NCBI GenBank assembly: GCA_023897205.1
Contig: JAHWDD010000006.1
Span: 3,782,001-3,846,000 of the forward strand
Length of the DNA: 64,000 nt
Direction: 5' to 3'
DNA from: Exophiala sp. HKRS030
Lineage: Eukaryota > Ascomycota > Eurotiomycetes > Chaetothyriales > Herpotrichiellaceae
A model generated the notes under the pieces. It saw nothing but the letters and a program-made list of their open reading frames with translations. It had not been told where the DNA came from and did not search any database. Below are positions 53,440 to 64,000 of the stretch, piece by piece. Position 1 is the stretch's first letter; each line of letters opens with the position of its first letter. A program made the translations under genes and the position numbers.

Positions 53440-55776
53440 TCATACGTTGACGCCGCCATACTCGACCTGAGGGTTGGGCTCACCAGGTGCAAGGTAGTTG
53501 GTTTCTGGGTTGCCACTCTCCTTCGCTGCCGAACAACGAGCCATTGTCGGTGAGCTACACACAATCATTAGTAAAGTTGATTTCTTGGAATTACACGTTG
53601 TGGACTTACCTTCTAGAGATCACATCAGTCATGTAAAAGTTTTTGATAGGTAGTTCAAGTGGGGCTCCTGAAGTCTTTGCTCCTTTATTGCCATCCACAA
53701 GCTGAACCTTGGACAGGCTGGTCAACGAGCTAGGCTCCAAAGTGTCATATCTTCTCAGTGCAGGCGAGATCTCCTCTAAGCGATCACGGAGCACCTCCAA
53801 ATCGTCGTAGGGTAGAGGGACGCCGAGGAATTCCGAGGCCGCACGAATAATCTTCCAATCAGTTCTTGCAGCGCCTGGCAAACTGACCGCAGAACGAGTA
53901 AGTTGCACGCGACCTTCGGTGTTGACATAGGTACCCGACTTCTCCGTATAGGCAGCGCCAGGAAGAATGACATCAGCAAGTTGTGCTCCAGTCTCACCGT
54001 GATGACCTTGGTAAACAACGAAGGTATCCTTAGGGATATCCTTGTCCGAGATTTCATCAGCACCAAGAAGCCATACCATCTTAGGTTTTGTTTCGGCAAC
54101 TTTCTTGGACGGCGTGGTGAAACCAACTTCGTAAGCTCCACCTCTTGAAGCAGCACGTTGCAAAACACTGTAACCTTGCCATTCTGGTGTGTTGAAGACA
54201 GCCTGGTTCTTGTCGACGAAAGAACCAACGGCCTCGAAGATTGCACCCGCGTCAGCATGCTCAGTCACGGCAGAACCGACAATGATGATTGGTCTCTTAG
54301 CTCCTGAGAGCTTCTTACCAAACTCACCGGCCAGAGCCTTCTTGACAGCAGCAGCATCAGTTCCGAGGTGTTCAAATTGGAACGTACTCTCAAATGGCTG
54401 ACCAATGTAACCGATTTCCAAGTCCGAACGAAGCCATTGTTTACGAATCCGAGCATTGAGCACAGCAGCTTCCCAACGTGGATTGCTGCCGATGATCAAA
54501 ATAGCGTCGGCTTCTTCCACACCAAAGATCTTTGAGTTAAAAGAGTAGTTCGCTCGGACATCAACTCCGTGAGCAACTGGGTTGCTTCCACCTGGTTGAT
54601 CCAAGGCAAGATTTTCAGAATTGAGTCTGTTGGCTAGATCTTTCATGGCGACAAGCGATTCTGTCTCAATGAGATGCCCGGCAATGGCTTTGAACTCATT
54701 CTCAGCTGGTGCAAGTCGTTGATATGCACTGCCAATCTCTGTCAGAGCTTGCTCCCATGTAGCAGGGACAAATTGACCATCCTTTCGAATCAGTGGTGTT
54801 GTCAATCTTTGCGTCTTCAGTCCGTCCAATGCAAACCGGGTCTTATCATCAATCCACTCCTCATTGACATCGTCGTTCAGTCGTGGTAAAATTCTCTTAA
54901 CCTCTAAGCCTCTGGCATCAACTCGAATATTTGAACCCAAAGCATTCAGAACATCAATCGACTCAAATTTAGTGAGTTCCCAAGGTCGGTAGCTAAAAGC
55001 GCCCGGCTTTGGCAAGAGAGCACCAACCGGGCACAGATCAGCGACATTGCCGGACAGTTCGGTATCCAGATTTCTTTCAAGGTAGGTACCAATTTCCAGC
55101 GAGTTTCCTCTCCCAGTAGAACCAAGCTCAGGTGCACCAGCAATCTCGTTGGCAAATCGTATACATCTTGTGCAATGAATGCATCGATTCATCGAGGTCT
55201 TGATTAGAGGGCCTATGTTTTTATCTTCAACCGCCCGTTTGCCGGTAATCTCGTGAAACCGTCCTCGATCGGCACCGTATCTCATTGACTGGTCTTGCAA
55301 ATCGCACTGGCCACCCTGATCACAGATAGGGCAATCCAAGGGATGATTTGCAAGCAAAAATTCCATTATACCCTCTCTTGCCTTATGTGTGAGTGGTGAA
55401 TTGGTTTTCACAACCATACCGGGTTGAACAGGCCATGCGCAGGACGCGACAGGTTTCGGCACTTTTTCGACTTCGACGAGACACATACGACAATTTCCGG
55501 CAATGAGGAGTTTCCTGAGAAATTCAAGGTCAGTGGGTTGGAAGGTCTATTGTGCCTTGGGTAAACACACTCATGGTAGCAATATCTAGGGATTGTGACA
55601 CCGGCCTTTTCACAAGCCTGGATCAGAGCAGAACCTGCCTCTATCGACACTTTCTTGCCGTCAATTGTAAGTTCGACTTCGGCGGGTCTTCTGGCGGAGG
55701 CGGCGAATGATCTTTTTGTCGTGCAGGTCAGGGGCGCCTTTGAGCGCGCCGCAGCGCGGAGAAGCTGAGACCGCAT
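53440..55776 (-). CDS. nuo78: NADH:ubiquinone oxidoreductase 75/78-kDa Fe-S subunit (complex I)
   Basis: Largest peripheral-arm subunit of mitochondrial complex I, carrying clusters N1b, N4 and N5. Three exons: 55776-55571, 55514-53610 and 53554-53440. Introns are 56 bp (GTGTGT...TTCTCAG) and 55 bp (GTAAGT...GTGTAG). The splices rebuild [23 protein letters not shown] and ISRSSPTMARCSAAKESGN. Product 741 residues. The presequence MRSQLLRAAARSKAP is basic. Cluster ligands are in CYHE/CRMC (2Fe-2S), HPLDCPICDQGGQCDLQDQS (His plus three Cys) and RCIHCTRCIRF with downstream DLCPVGAL. The C-terminal molybdopterin-oxidoreductase-like domain lacks catalytic function, as usual. The short last exon encodes the conserved fungal tail ending EYGGVNV. 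Confidence 0.96.
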
Positions 55777-57935
55777 CGTTGCAAGGTGTGCAGGTCTCAG
55801 CTGGAGGAGTATGAGGGCTGGCAAATGAAGATGGCGACGGTGAGGAGCTTCAAATGATGCTGCGGTCGTGATGTCGTGTTAGCTTCAATCGACAGCGGAA
55901 GGGTAATCCACAAATCCGATGATCTGATTGGATCTGATCTAGCTGGTCTTGGCGGTGGTGACCACTACTTCTCTAACAAATTGTACAGGACTCAGAGGAC
56001 TCATCCCGTGCGTCCGTCACCCCCCTAATGCTCCAACTGCTAATAAATTTCTGATCTGCTGCTGTCGTGGTTCGAACGTGCGAATGTGCGAAACTGTGGA
56101 AATTTGCTTCGCGGTCTGACCCTGAAAGACCCAGGCGTATGCTCGAATTTGCTATCGACAAGCTACTGTCGTGCGGTTGTCCTTTCAACAATCAGTGTCA
56201 GTAGCTTAGGATAGCCATAGATGACAGGATGCTATTTGAGACATCATGGAGATATTTCACGCCTTAACGAGTATCGCCAACTGTATTGTTGAATGTCATT
56301 TCGGATCCTGTTAAAGTTCAGCCTTGCCTCATTCGTTATCAGACATGTTGTGAAGAAAGTCCTCACATGGCAGCAAGGACATGTCAGAATCTGGCAGAAT
56401 CTGGCTGACTTTACAGTGTTTGCAGGATATTCTATGAACACCAACTACTACCTTGTTTTACAAGGCATCTTCAGGTCTCCTTGAGTTCTGGTAGAGAATC
56501 CCGGGCGCCTCTTGCCACTGCGCGTTCGGACAGACAGACCTCTGGACGGATGAACACAATGGTGTTATGTATGCAGCATGTACCAACAATGAATACCACA
56601 TTAGGATGGCTCATTCATGTCCAATGTGAAAATCAATTTCTGAGATGAGCCATGACCAGTCCATACTGGGTACAGGGTTATTGGTTCTGACAACAATAGG
56701 ATCATTATTTCCACATTCGCACCAAAGAAGCCTGCGGTCACTCTACGGTCTACCTTGTATCACAGTCATGATGTTGCTGTGAATGGACGGCTTGACAGAC
56801 TCGCGTCAAATGCCGCATAAATGCCTCGGAGCTCCAACACCCCACTCGTTCTCGCCGCATGGCTTCGTCAGCTAGGAGCGTTATCTGCTGCCCGTGGAGT
56901 TTGATCCATCCATGAACCATGATTTGGTGCACAGAGCATACGGATGGGCGTGTACTTCTGCTCTTCAGGAAAATCAGAGGTTGGTTGTCTGTGGGCCTCG
57001 CCAAATAGATTTTCTCATCCGTGGCTGAAGACTACTGCAATTCTCACGGGCCCCCTTTCTAACTGCTTTTCTGGTCTTGCTTCAACAATCGAGCAGTCAA
57101 TAGCCAACTCCTGCTGGGCTGGATGAGCAGTCCAACAATCGAAACGATGTGACTACCCTGCTCAACAGTATAAGTGCCGGATATGGGCGTCCATGGTGAG
57201 CTTTGATATCTGAAGACATACAGCCGGAGCTGTGACGGCGATGCTACCTTTTGTCGTCCAACGATTTAGCCCAAGAGGAGGCTAACACAGAACGTCGAAG
57301 GGATTGCGGCCAAGCGGAAGCGAGATAAAGATGTGAATAGTGGATGAAGACCTGCAGGAACAACAAGTGACCTATGTCCTGACTTTAGGGCTCGTACCTT
57401 GGAGAGCGGATGAGTTACGGGCCGGAACGGAGGACTCAAGAATGGGTGAGGACCAGGGTTGATCCAAATTGCCAGTGTCGTCCGCAGGGCCACAGACGAT
57501 TAGGCCGCAATTACGGAAAAGGATGGCATGCAGTCTTCGTTTGCAGATGTAAGTTCGGAATACTGAAATGTGATGAAGGCAAGGAGTCCCAGCCTCGAGG
57601 AAAGAGAGCCTTTGAGGCAGCGAGCACTGCCCACCTCCCCTGCTTCATTGGTTATGCAAAACGTTCATTATTCGAAGCCCTGCCTAAAATGTGATCACAT
57701 GCACGTGACAGAGCCAAAGTCGTTCACGGTAAGTATGAGATCGTCGAAGAATTCTCTCATTTCAACAATTATGGTTTACAGTACAAACCTCACTCGAGGC
57801 TACGTCCCATCTACGAAGTCTGGGCTCTTCTATCTGTATTAATCATAAGTATCTATGCTTGTCAACGGTTCGTTCAAGTTGGACTCCGCCCCTTTCGCAA
57901 ATAGCTGGGGCTCATATCCTCAAAAATAAGCAGCT
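55777..57935. other. Gene-poor spacer, 2.16 kb
   Basis: No gene supported. Open frames are below 100 codons and resemble nothing I know. A GGTTCGAAC stretch near 56068 recalls a tRNA T-loop, but no cloverleaf fits. A GATCACATGCACGTGAC element lies at 57690-57710. Confidence 0.55.
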
Positions 57936-59593
57936 TCAGGCCCATGCCTTTGCTGTGCTGTGCTGAGTTCTACCAAGTGACGCGTCATCCATGTCTACCA
58001 GATGTATAGTATCCGAGTCACTTGGTATCGGATGAACAGAAATCGAGTGCTGCACGGTCTTTGTGATTGTTGTGTTGTGTCTGGGAGCCGATACCGAGGC
58101 TTCCTGTGTACCACTGAGTGTAGTACCGAAGCAACTTGGTGCTAACCACCCGAAGATTGCTCGGACTGTGGGCAAACATGCGCATATTATGCCGACGGTA
58201 AGCTCGATGACACTCCAGTAGGAGATCGCTGTGTAATCATCTGTCGCCTTGTGTCAGTGTCTCGACATTCGGAGGGAGAGTGTTCGTCCTTACAGGTAAA
58301 ATTCTGGGATTTTGCGAAGTGGATGATCGACCTCAGCCTCACTATACTGATAATCGTTACACTGGTGAATTTGTCAGAGATTATGATCGGCAAAATTAAG
58401 GACAGGTCCTGGACTCACAAAGACCCAACGCCAAACATCAACATGACATATATCTTCTTCCTTAAGGATAGATTCAGCTTCGAAAGCTGGGGAATCGGGA
58501 CGAAAATGACGGAGGTGTCAATACAGATATTGACAACGGCCATCGCCCATATCGAAGCGTTGACGTTGATACAGGTACCCTCGCGCTCGAGATCCCAAAA
58601 TTTCCAAGCATGCGATACTGGGGAGCACTGGAAGATTATGACCAGTTCAAAGGTTATGATGTAGGCAATGCAAAAGCTTATGATGATGTAGATCTGCAAT
58701 TTTACACCTTTGGACGCGAAGATGCGGAGATAGAAGAACAAGATCGAAATCTTCGTCATGCCGGTAATGAAGACATAAGTGATCTCGGCAACGAAGTACC
58801 ACTATACACCTGTCAGGACCAAGGTAGGATGCGTCCAGATTGCACTGACCTTGAGAATAGAATCAACGTCGTCCAGTTTCACCGCCCACAGATCTTTTCC
58901 GAGTCCCTTTTACGACACTAGGTATGTCAGCTATTGTTCTGTCCCAAAGCTACTCTTAGGAAGAGATATAAGTCGACTTACTGATAAACAGTGCCGCTGT
59001 CGTAAGGGGTAGGACACACTGTTTGGAGAGTTAGAGAAGATGAAGTGGTAACGAGGTGGACGACGTACTGTTGTCACTAAAATGAAAGCATCGTCAAGCC
59101 CGATCTGGCCTCCGATGCTTTTGATTCTTGCTAGAAAACGGAACAAGACGGTCAGGAAGGCTGCAGCAACAAATCCTCCTGTCAGGCCGGCGATAAGGCC
59201 GCTTTCATCCTTGACCGGGACTTTGCATGCCGTGTTTATAATGGCGGCAGAAGCTTTGAATTCATCAGTCCCATGATTTACTCCTGATTCTAGACATGAT
59301 TTACTTACTCAGACCATTTCGCACGGTACAATTTCCAAGTATGCATCCTTGAGCAGCATCTGCCAGGACTTTGTCTGTACAGACACACGTAGGGTCGGTA
59401 AGTAAACAAGGGTATTCCGGGGCCAATTGCCCAACACATGCCAACTAGAAGGACTGGTCAGCCTTGAGTCACACAGGCGTTTAAGACAGGTGCTCAAACT
59501 CACCGCACACGAGGGCAGGTCGCTAAAACCGCCTTGCGCTGTGACAGCTGTCAAAGATGCCACCAGCGCGCCGATCATCCACAAAAGCTTCAT
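57936..59593 (-). pseudogene. CFEM-domain PTH11-like seven-helix receptor, one in-frame stop
   Basis: Eight exons can be drawn: 59593-59504, 59444-59309, 59253-59069, 59018-58982, 58917-58850, 58801-58419, 58361-58294 and 58240-57936. All introns are GT...AG of 48-64 bp. The sum is 1272 nt, exactly 424 codons. Order: signal peptide (MKLLWMIGALVASLTAVTA); a Cys-rich CFEM domain (GGFSDLPSCALACVGQLA, TDPTCVCTDKVLADAAQGC); then seven membrane helices with the family marks DDAFILVTT, GLGKDLWAV, FAEITYVFI-like EITYVFITGMTKISILFFYLRIF, and IISIVRLR. PTH11-type receptors sense surfaces or host signals. Codon 152 is TAA (58912-58910), right after the fourth intron, where an amino acid is expected. It could be a true nonsense allele, a base error or a wrong splice on my part. 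The gene is otherwise complete. Confidence 0.8.
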
Positions 59594-62500
59594 TGTCACA
59601 AGCTTTAGCACAGTCGCGATCCTTTACTCAAGAAGAAGAGAACTGATCGCTACGAGAGGAGGGCACGAAGAGGAATCTGCCAGATACACATGTTACAAGG
59701 ACGGGAAGGGAATTTTATATCGCATGAAGCTCAATTATTAGGGGTGCAGGATGGCACGGTGGGGCGTCGTATTCTGGGGGTGGACCTTGAAAGCTGTTCA
59801 GACCTGGAGAAGCACTAGCTTGTAAGTGGAAGCCCATGCAGAGAAAAACGCCAAATTCAACAAGATCATTAACATGTGCGGAATGACAGGATCACAGGCT
59901 TGCAACTTACAATGCAGTGAATGCACTGACTCGCCGTTGTGCTGGGGCTTCGTTCCAGAAGCTGACGAATCCCTTCTCTGCGAAATGAACGACAAGGGTG
60001 CCAGACCAACTAAATGCAAGTGACAGGATGGTCAACTTCAGGAACTTGGTGTTTTCAAGGACTGTCAGTATTTCCAAAACGGACGCCTTGCACGTGGTAA
60101 CAAGGAGACCCTTGTAGGCAACATGCAAGCCAGGACGTGTGGTTCAAAAACCCTCGATCACCTACTAGTGGACTGCCTTTGACAAGGTACGGAGCATCTT
60201 TCGACAACACGGCACTCGCTACGAGCCCCAGGTGTCCGAATTTGCTTCGAAAGAATCCAAGTCCAAGATTCTTGCATTAGCGCAACCGCCGACCAACCTG
60301 GTTTCTTTTCCGCCTCGAGGCGAGTAGTGGTGGCGTCCAGCATGGAAAACGATATCGCTTCCAAGTCACCAGTACAAACAAGCATCCCTCCCACATGGCG
60401 TTCAGGAAGCACCACAGTGAGCAACCATGGCAGAAGATTTCAGGAGCTGCCTGAGCAATCGTGCACCGAAATTTGGTCACCAGAGTGCAATGAATCGTCC
60501 ACTCCGAGCTAAGCATGAAGGCTGATGGGGAAGCTGAATATTGGTCCGAAACCTCTGTTGTGGACCTGGTACAATTCCCCCGTGCTCGGACTCGTCGGCA
60601 CCAATGAGAGTGTCACAGCACGTGGATAACGTGGTCGATCCAAGACTTGGCCAAAGACGGCGTTCTCAAGTCCACCCAAGTGCTCATTAGCAAATTCTGC
60701 TTTGAGCCGAAAGCAGTCAAGGTTGAGGGCTCTAACTAATACTTAGTGTGCCTGACTCCGTACTCCAGAATCCAGACGTCGAACTTGTACTTGGGCTAGT
60801 GAGGTTTTCTCCACGGGGAGACACTTGGCTCACAGTAGACCAAATTGAGAAAGTCGAAAGTGAGGGTGCATCACTAAGTATGGAGAGTATGTGATACTGT
60901 ACGCACTAGGTAGGCACTTCGAGTCCATCGTCCCACGTACGGTGAGGCGGTGACTCGGTGACTCGTGAGAAGATGAGTATCCTAGTACCCTGTTTGTACC
61001 TGTACATACTAATAGGTTAGCAGATTTCACAAGAGCACTAATTAATGTGAGCTGGTGGTGGGCTGCCCACGGCTGCCGTCCATTTGTGCTCTTCTTTTAG
61101 CTCGACGTTTGGTGCCGCTCTTCCGCGCGGCTGGTCTAACCCGACAATGGATAGCGGTGATGGCCTCTGGGCGATGTTGAAAACCTTCCAAGTCCCTTTT
61201 TCTGTCTCAACTTTTACCTGCCCAGCCATTATTACGCGAGTTTCTCAGAGAGTCGTGCCATGAAAGCGCAAGACCGCGTGGGATGGTGCTGGCGCAATCA
61301 CCCTATCCACTGTGGCTGGATGGCTCTGTACACGAAGAGTCTATTCAGATTGATAATGGAAACACCGTTTTAGACTTTCGTCTATTCAGCAAAAACAACA
61401 TCCGCGGGAGACTTGTCTCCAAAATCCTAGCAACGATAGACTACGGACTGTGTCCTTCTGTGGGTAGCTTGTACAGGTCTTTCAGCCTTGTAAGCGAGCT
61501 GCAACTGGCCACATGTTGCAAATTGGAAGGGGCTGGAGTAGGATAATCACGGAAGCCCGGAAGATCTGACTGACCGGGAGGTTCACGGAGGTTTCAAGGC
61601 AGCCTCAAAGGCTACCCTCCCAGAGCTATACCAATGACTACTGATCTTGATGATTTGAGGCCCCTGGATAGAACCAAGCTCCGACCATCCATGTGTCATG
61701 TCGTTCATTGCAGACGCTTACTCTGGTTTGTTCCAAAGGTTGGAGAAACGTGCCAAACGACCCAAATGCCTGCAGACTAGTGGTGACACCAAGAGGTTTC
61801 GTGAAGTTAAATGTGCATGAAAATGCATCTTTAGGTTCTTTCCCTGTGCCCAGTCGCTGTAGCTTCGCGTTAGGAGTTGGCTTTATCGTAAGCGAAGTGG
61901 CCAACAACGCTGGTCACGCGAGAGCCAGCGTTCAAATTTAAAGCTCTGAAGATGGCTTACCCCGTAACTGTGTCGAGAACTAAGGAATGGACCTCTGGTC
62001 TAGCATTCCGGACTCCGAGAGTTTCGTATCTCAAGGCTCAGAAGTTAGAACCAATTAGTTTGAACGTTAGTCGCTAGCTAGCAGAAGTCAATTCAGGGGC
62101 AATGTCGAAATCCTACTCCAATATGCTTCCTCCCTCCCATCACATTATGCGATGTTGGCTGGAAATCCGATGTCTGAGCAGCCGTTGACTGAAGGTTGGG
62201 TCTCTTAACAAGGTTTGGCCCCTTGCAATGTGTGACACAATTCATTAACTTCAAGCTAAGCAGGAGCTATTCAAGCATGATATGACTTCCTGCGAACTGG
62301 TGTAGGACAGCACCGTTAGACTTGAACAAAGAGGTTATGGATTGGAAGAACGGGAGGGAAAATATTCAAGCTCTTTCTGATCCTCCTCCACCGATGATTA
62401 CCCAGTCGATTTTGGATTGTGGTTCTATCCCAGATCAGGGCAATCGCTTCTCCACCCGTGCTAATGTATGATCTTCATCCTTCATTTCTATGACATATCT

Positions 62501-63160
62501 TGGAATAACTGGTAATTGCTTTTGGGCACTTTGAGAAGCCTACTCCAGACTCGCAATGTTGGCGCTGCATGATCAGGAGGCTGGGCGCGCATAAGGTACA
62601 AGACAGGCGTGGACACGACAACCACGTGCTGACTGCAGCACGTGACGATTGCCAAGCTGAAGCCAATCAACTCCTTTTCTTTCTACCTCACCTCCTAAGT
62701 GCCTCCTATCAATCTCTTCTCTCCTCGATGGAACAGTCTTGCTGGCAATCTGGCCAAGTCGCCTGCAATAATCAATGCAAGAACCGAGGTCACACAATAC
62801 AACGGCTTCATCGGCCTAAGAACTTTGAACATGAGTACGGTCACTCCACGTTGCGCCGAAGTGGTCGGTATTTCTGCTTCGGGCCAGGACGACTATGGCT
62901 GTTTTCTATCACAGTGGCGAATAGCTCGCGAGCGATTGGGTCGCCCGGTTCTCCACATCGACGATTGTTCGGACGTTTCCCTTCTACAAAATCGATGCCA
63001 GACCGGATAATCCTGTGTCTATGTTCTGGAACGTTTGATTTATAGATCTCTAGTGCATCTGCTTGTGCCTCAATTGTTGTCTAGAAACAATCCATTGGAA
63101 ATTACACGAGTGACTATCTGTCTTATCTTTCCACATTTGCATCACCAATAAATCTTAGTT
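59594..63160. other. Gene-poor region, 3.6 kb
   Basis: No complete gene recognised. A Cys-rich frame at 59826-60181 (+) (QACNLQCSECTDSPLCWGF, LLCEMND) continues past one TGA (60020-60022) for another 53 codons and may be a decayed secreted-protein gene. Other open frames (61283-61546, 61638-61907, 62699-63010) show no motif. An inverted CACGTG pair lies at 62623-62644, upstream of the aldolase gene. Confidence 0.5.
62623..62644. promoter_or_regulatory. Inverted repeat of two CACGTG boxes
   Basis: Perfect 9-bp arms CACGTGCTG and CAGCACGTG around ACTG. Each arm has a CACGTG core, so two bHLH-type dimers could bind side by side. It lies about 517 bp upstream of the aldolase ATG at 63161. Function is inferred. 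Confidence 0.4.
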
Positions 63161-64000
63161 ATGGGTTCGATCGCGATTGAGTCTCGTTCGCCAGCACGAG
63201 CATATCCACCAGGAATTCATGTTCCTTCTTTAACCTGGTTCAAAGACGACGACGTACAGAACATCGATTGGGAGGTACAGAATGCCCATATCAAATTCCT
63301 GGTTGATTCTGGTTTGCACGGAAGTATGGGCTCCTCAAAATGATATTCGAAGCCGACGAATGGAAGCTGACCACATGTCACAGTTGTGATAGCAGGCACA
63401 AATGGCGAAGGTAAGCATTGTGTCATTCAGACAAAGCAGGGGCGTCCCCATCTGATCTCATAATAGCTGCGACACTCAAGCTCGACGAAAAGCTGGAACT
63501 TGTTCGTCGCACCCGACAGATCGCTGAAGCTCAGGGTCGGCCAGAACTGCCGATCACAGTCGGTTGTATCGGTGGATGCACACTGGCCGTGATTGAGGAA
63601 ACGATAGCAGTGGAAAAGGCAGGAGCCGACTTTGCTCTAGTCCTCGTACCGAGCTATTTCCATTTTGCCATGGACGACAATGCTATCAACGAGTTCTTCT
63701 TGGAAGTTGCCGACAAGTCGCCAATTCCGATCATTATTTACAACTTTCCCGGCGTTGTTAGTGGTCTCGACATCAACAGCGAGATGTTTGATATATTAGG
63801 CGAGCACCCAAACATCGTGGCAGTGAAGTTGACCTGCGGAGGCATTGCCAAAGTCGCTAGAGTTAGTGCCAAGTTCGGTGCTTTTGGAAGTGAGGAAGAA
63901 AACGGCACATTCAGAGCTCTAGCTGGTCAAAGTGACTGGCTGGTGCCCGCCTTTGTCGCAGGAGGAGCTGGTTGTATCACAGGAGTGGCAAACCTATACC
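63161..64000 (+). CDS. Dihydrodipicolinate synthase (DapA)-family aldolase, cut by the window edge
   Basis: Three exons are visible: 63161-63323, 63384-63410 (only 27 nt) and 63467 to beyond 64000, with introns of 60 and 56 bp. The splices give SGLHGIVIAGTNGEAATLKLDEK. Class I aldolase barrel of the DapA/4-hydroxy-2-oxoglutarate aldolase group. The substrate motif reads GTNGE (usually GTTGE). The proton-relay Tyr155 is in IIYNFPGVVSG and the Schiff-base Lys184 in VAVKLTCGG. Fungi make lysine by another route, so a dihydrodipicolinate role is unlikely. Candidates are 4-hydroxy-2-oxoglutarate aldolase or a 2-keto-3-deoxy-sugar-acid aldolase. The first 238 codons are present; the C-terminus is outside the window. 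Confidence 0.9.

Noticed and set aside
56060..56085. tRNA-like GGTTCGAAC stretch
   Set aside because: No matching acceptor stem, anticodon arm or second promoter box around it.
59594..63160. Transposon relic in the gene-poor region
   Set aside because: I found no transposase or reverse-transcriptase motif, no long terminal repeats and no strong C-to-T bias typical of RIP.

Overview
The window is nuclear DNA of a filamentous ascomycete (Pezizomycotina). The genes are spaced and face both ways. Introns are short (about 48-83 bp) with GT...AG ends and a TGAC-like branch site. The contents are typical fungal ones: two Zn2Cys6 regulators, a HET-domain gene, a CFEM/PTH11-type receptor, a P450 and fungal forms of housekeeping enzymes. 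A Eurotiomycete, perhaps Chaetothyriales, is plausible, but that is a guess from gene content.

Layout. 1-18.3 kb is mostly housekeeping: glyoxalase I (-), hydroxyacid-oxoacid transhydrogenase (+), phosphoglycerate dehydrogenase (+), the cytokinesis protein Cyk3 (+), a HET-domain protein (-), exopolyphosphatase (+) and the queuine tRNA-ribosyltransferase accessory subunit (-). At 18.6-22.8 kb a Zn2Cys6 factor and a 2,2-dialkylglycine decarboxylase-like enzyme are divergent. 24.9-30.4 kb holds a WW-domain protein and a WD40/inositol 5-phosphatase. 31.6-41.4 kb looks like a small accessory catabolic block: a Zn2Cys6 factor, a hydantoin/Asp-Glu racemase, an N-carbamoyl-D-amino-acid hydrolase and a P450. 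42.3-55.8 kb is again core: Yme2, a twin-CX9C DUF3128 protein, the SPX/EXS protein Syg1, an ABM-domain protein, a 2-oxoglutarate oxygenase and the 75/78-kDa complex I subunit. 55.8-63.2 kb is gene-poor, apart from an eight-exon CFEM/PTH11 receptor with one in-frame stop. A DapA-family aldolase runs off the right edge.

The most striking whole-window signal is that eight otherwise well-conserved genes are broken by nine single-base deletions, and every one lies in or against a C or G run. In all eight genes, adding back the missing bases makes the length an exact multiple of three and reconnects recognisable protein. A systematic homopolymer undercall in the assembly is the simplest explanation, and any automatic annotation of this region will split these genes. 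The best biological lead is the adjacent racemase and D-carbamoylase. These are two of the three enzymes of the bacterial hydantoinase route, found here side by side in a fungus next to a P450 and a regulator.

No tRNA, rRNA, intact transposon or CRISPR array was seen. The longer spacers hold microsatellites, a few palindromic promoter elements and little else.
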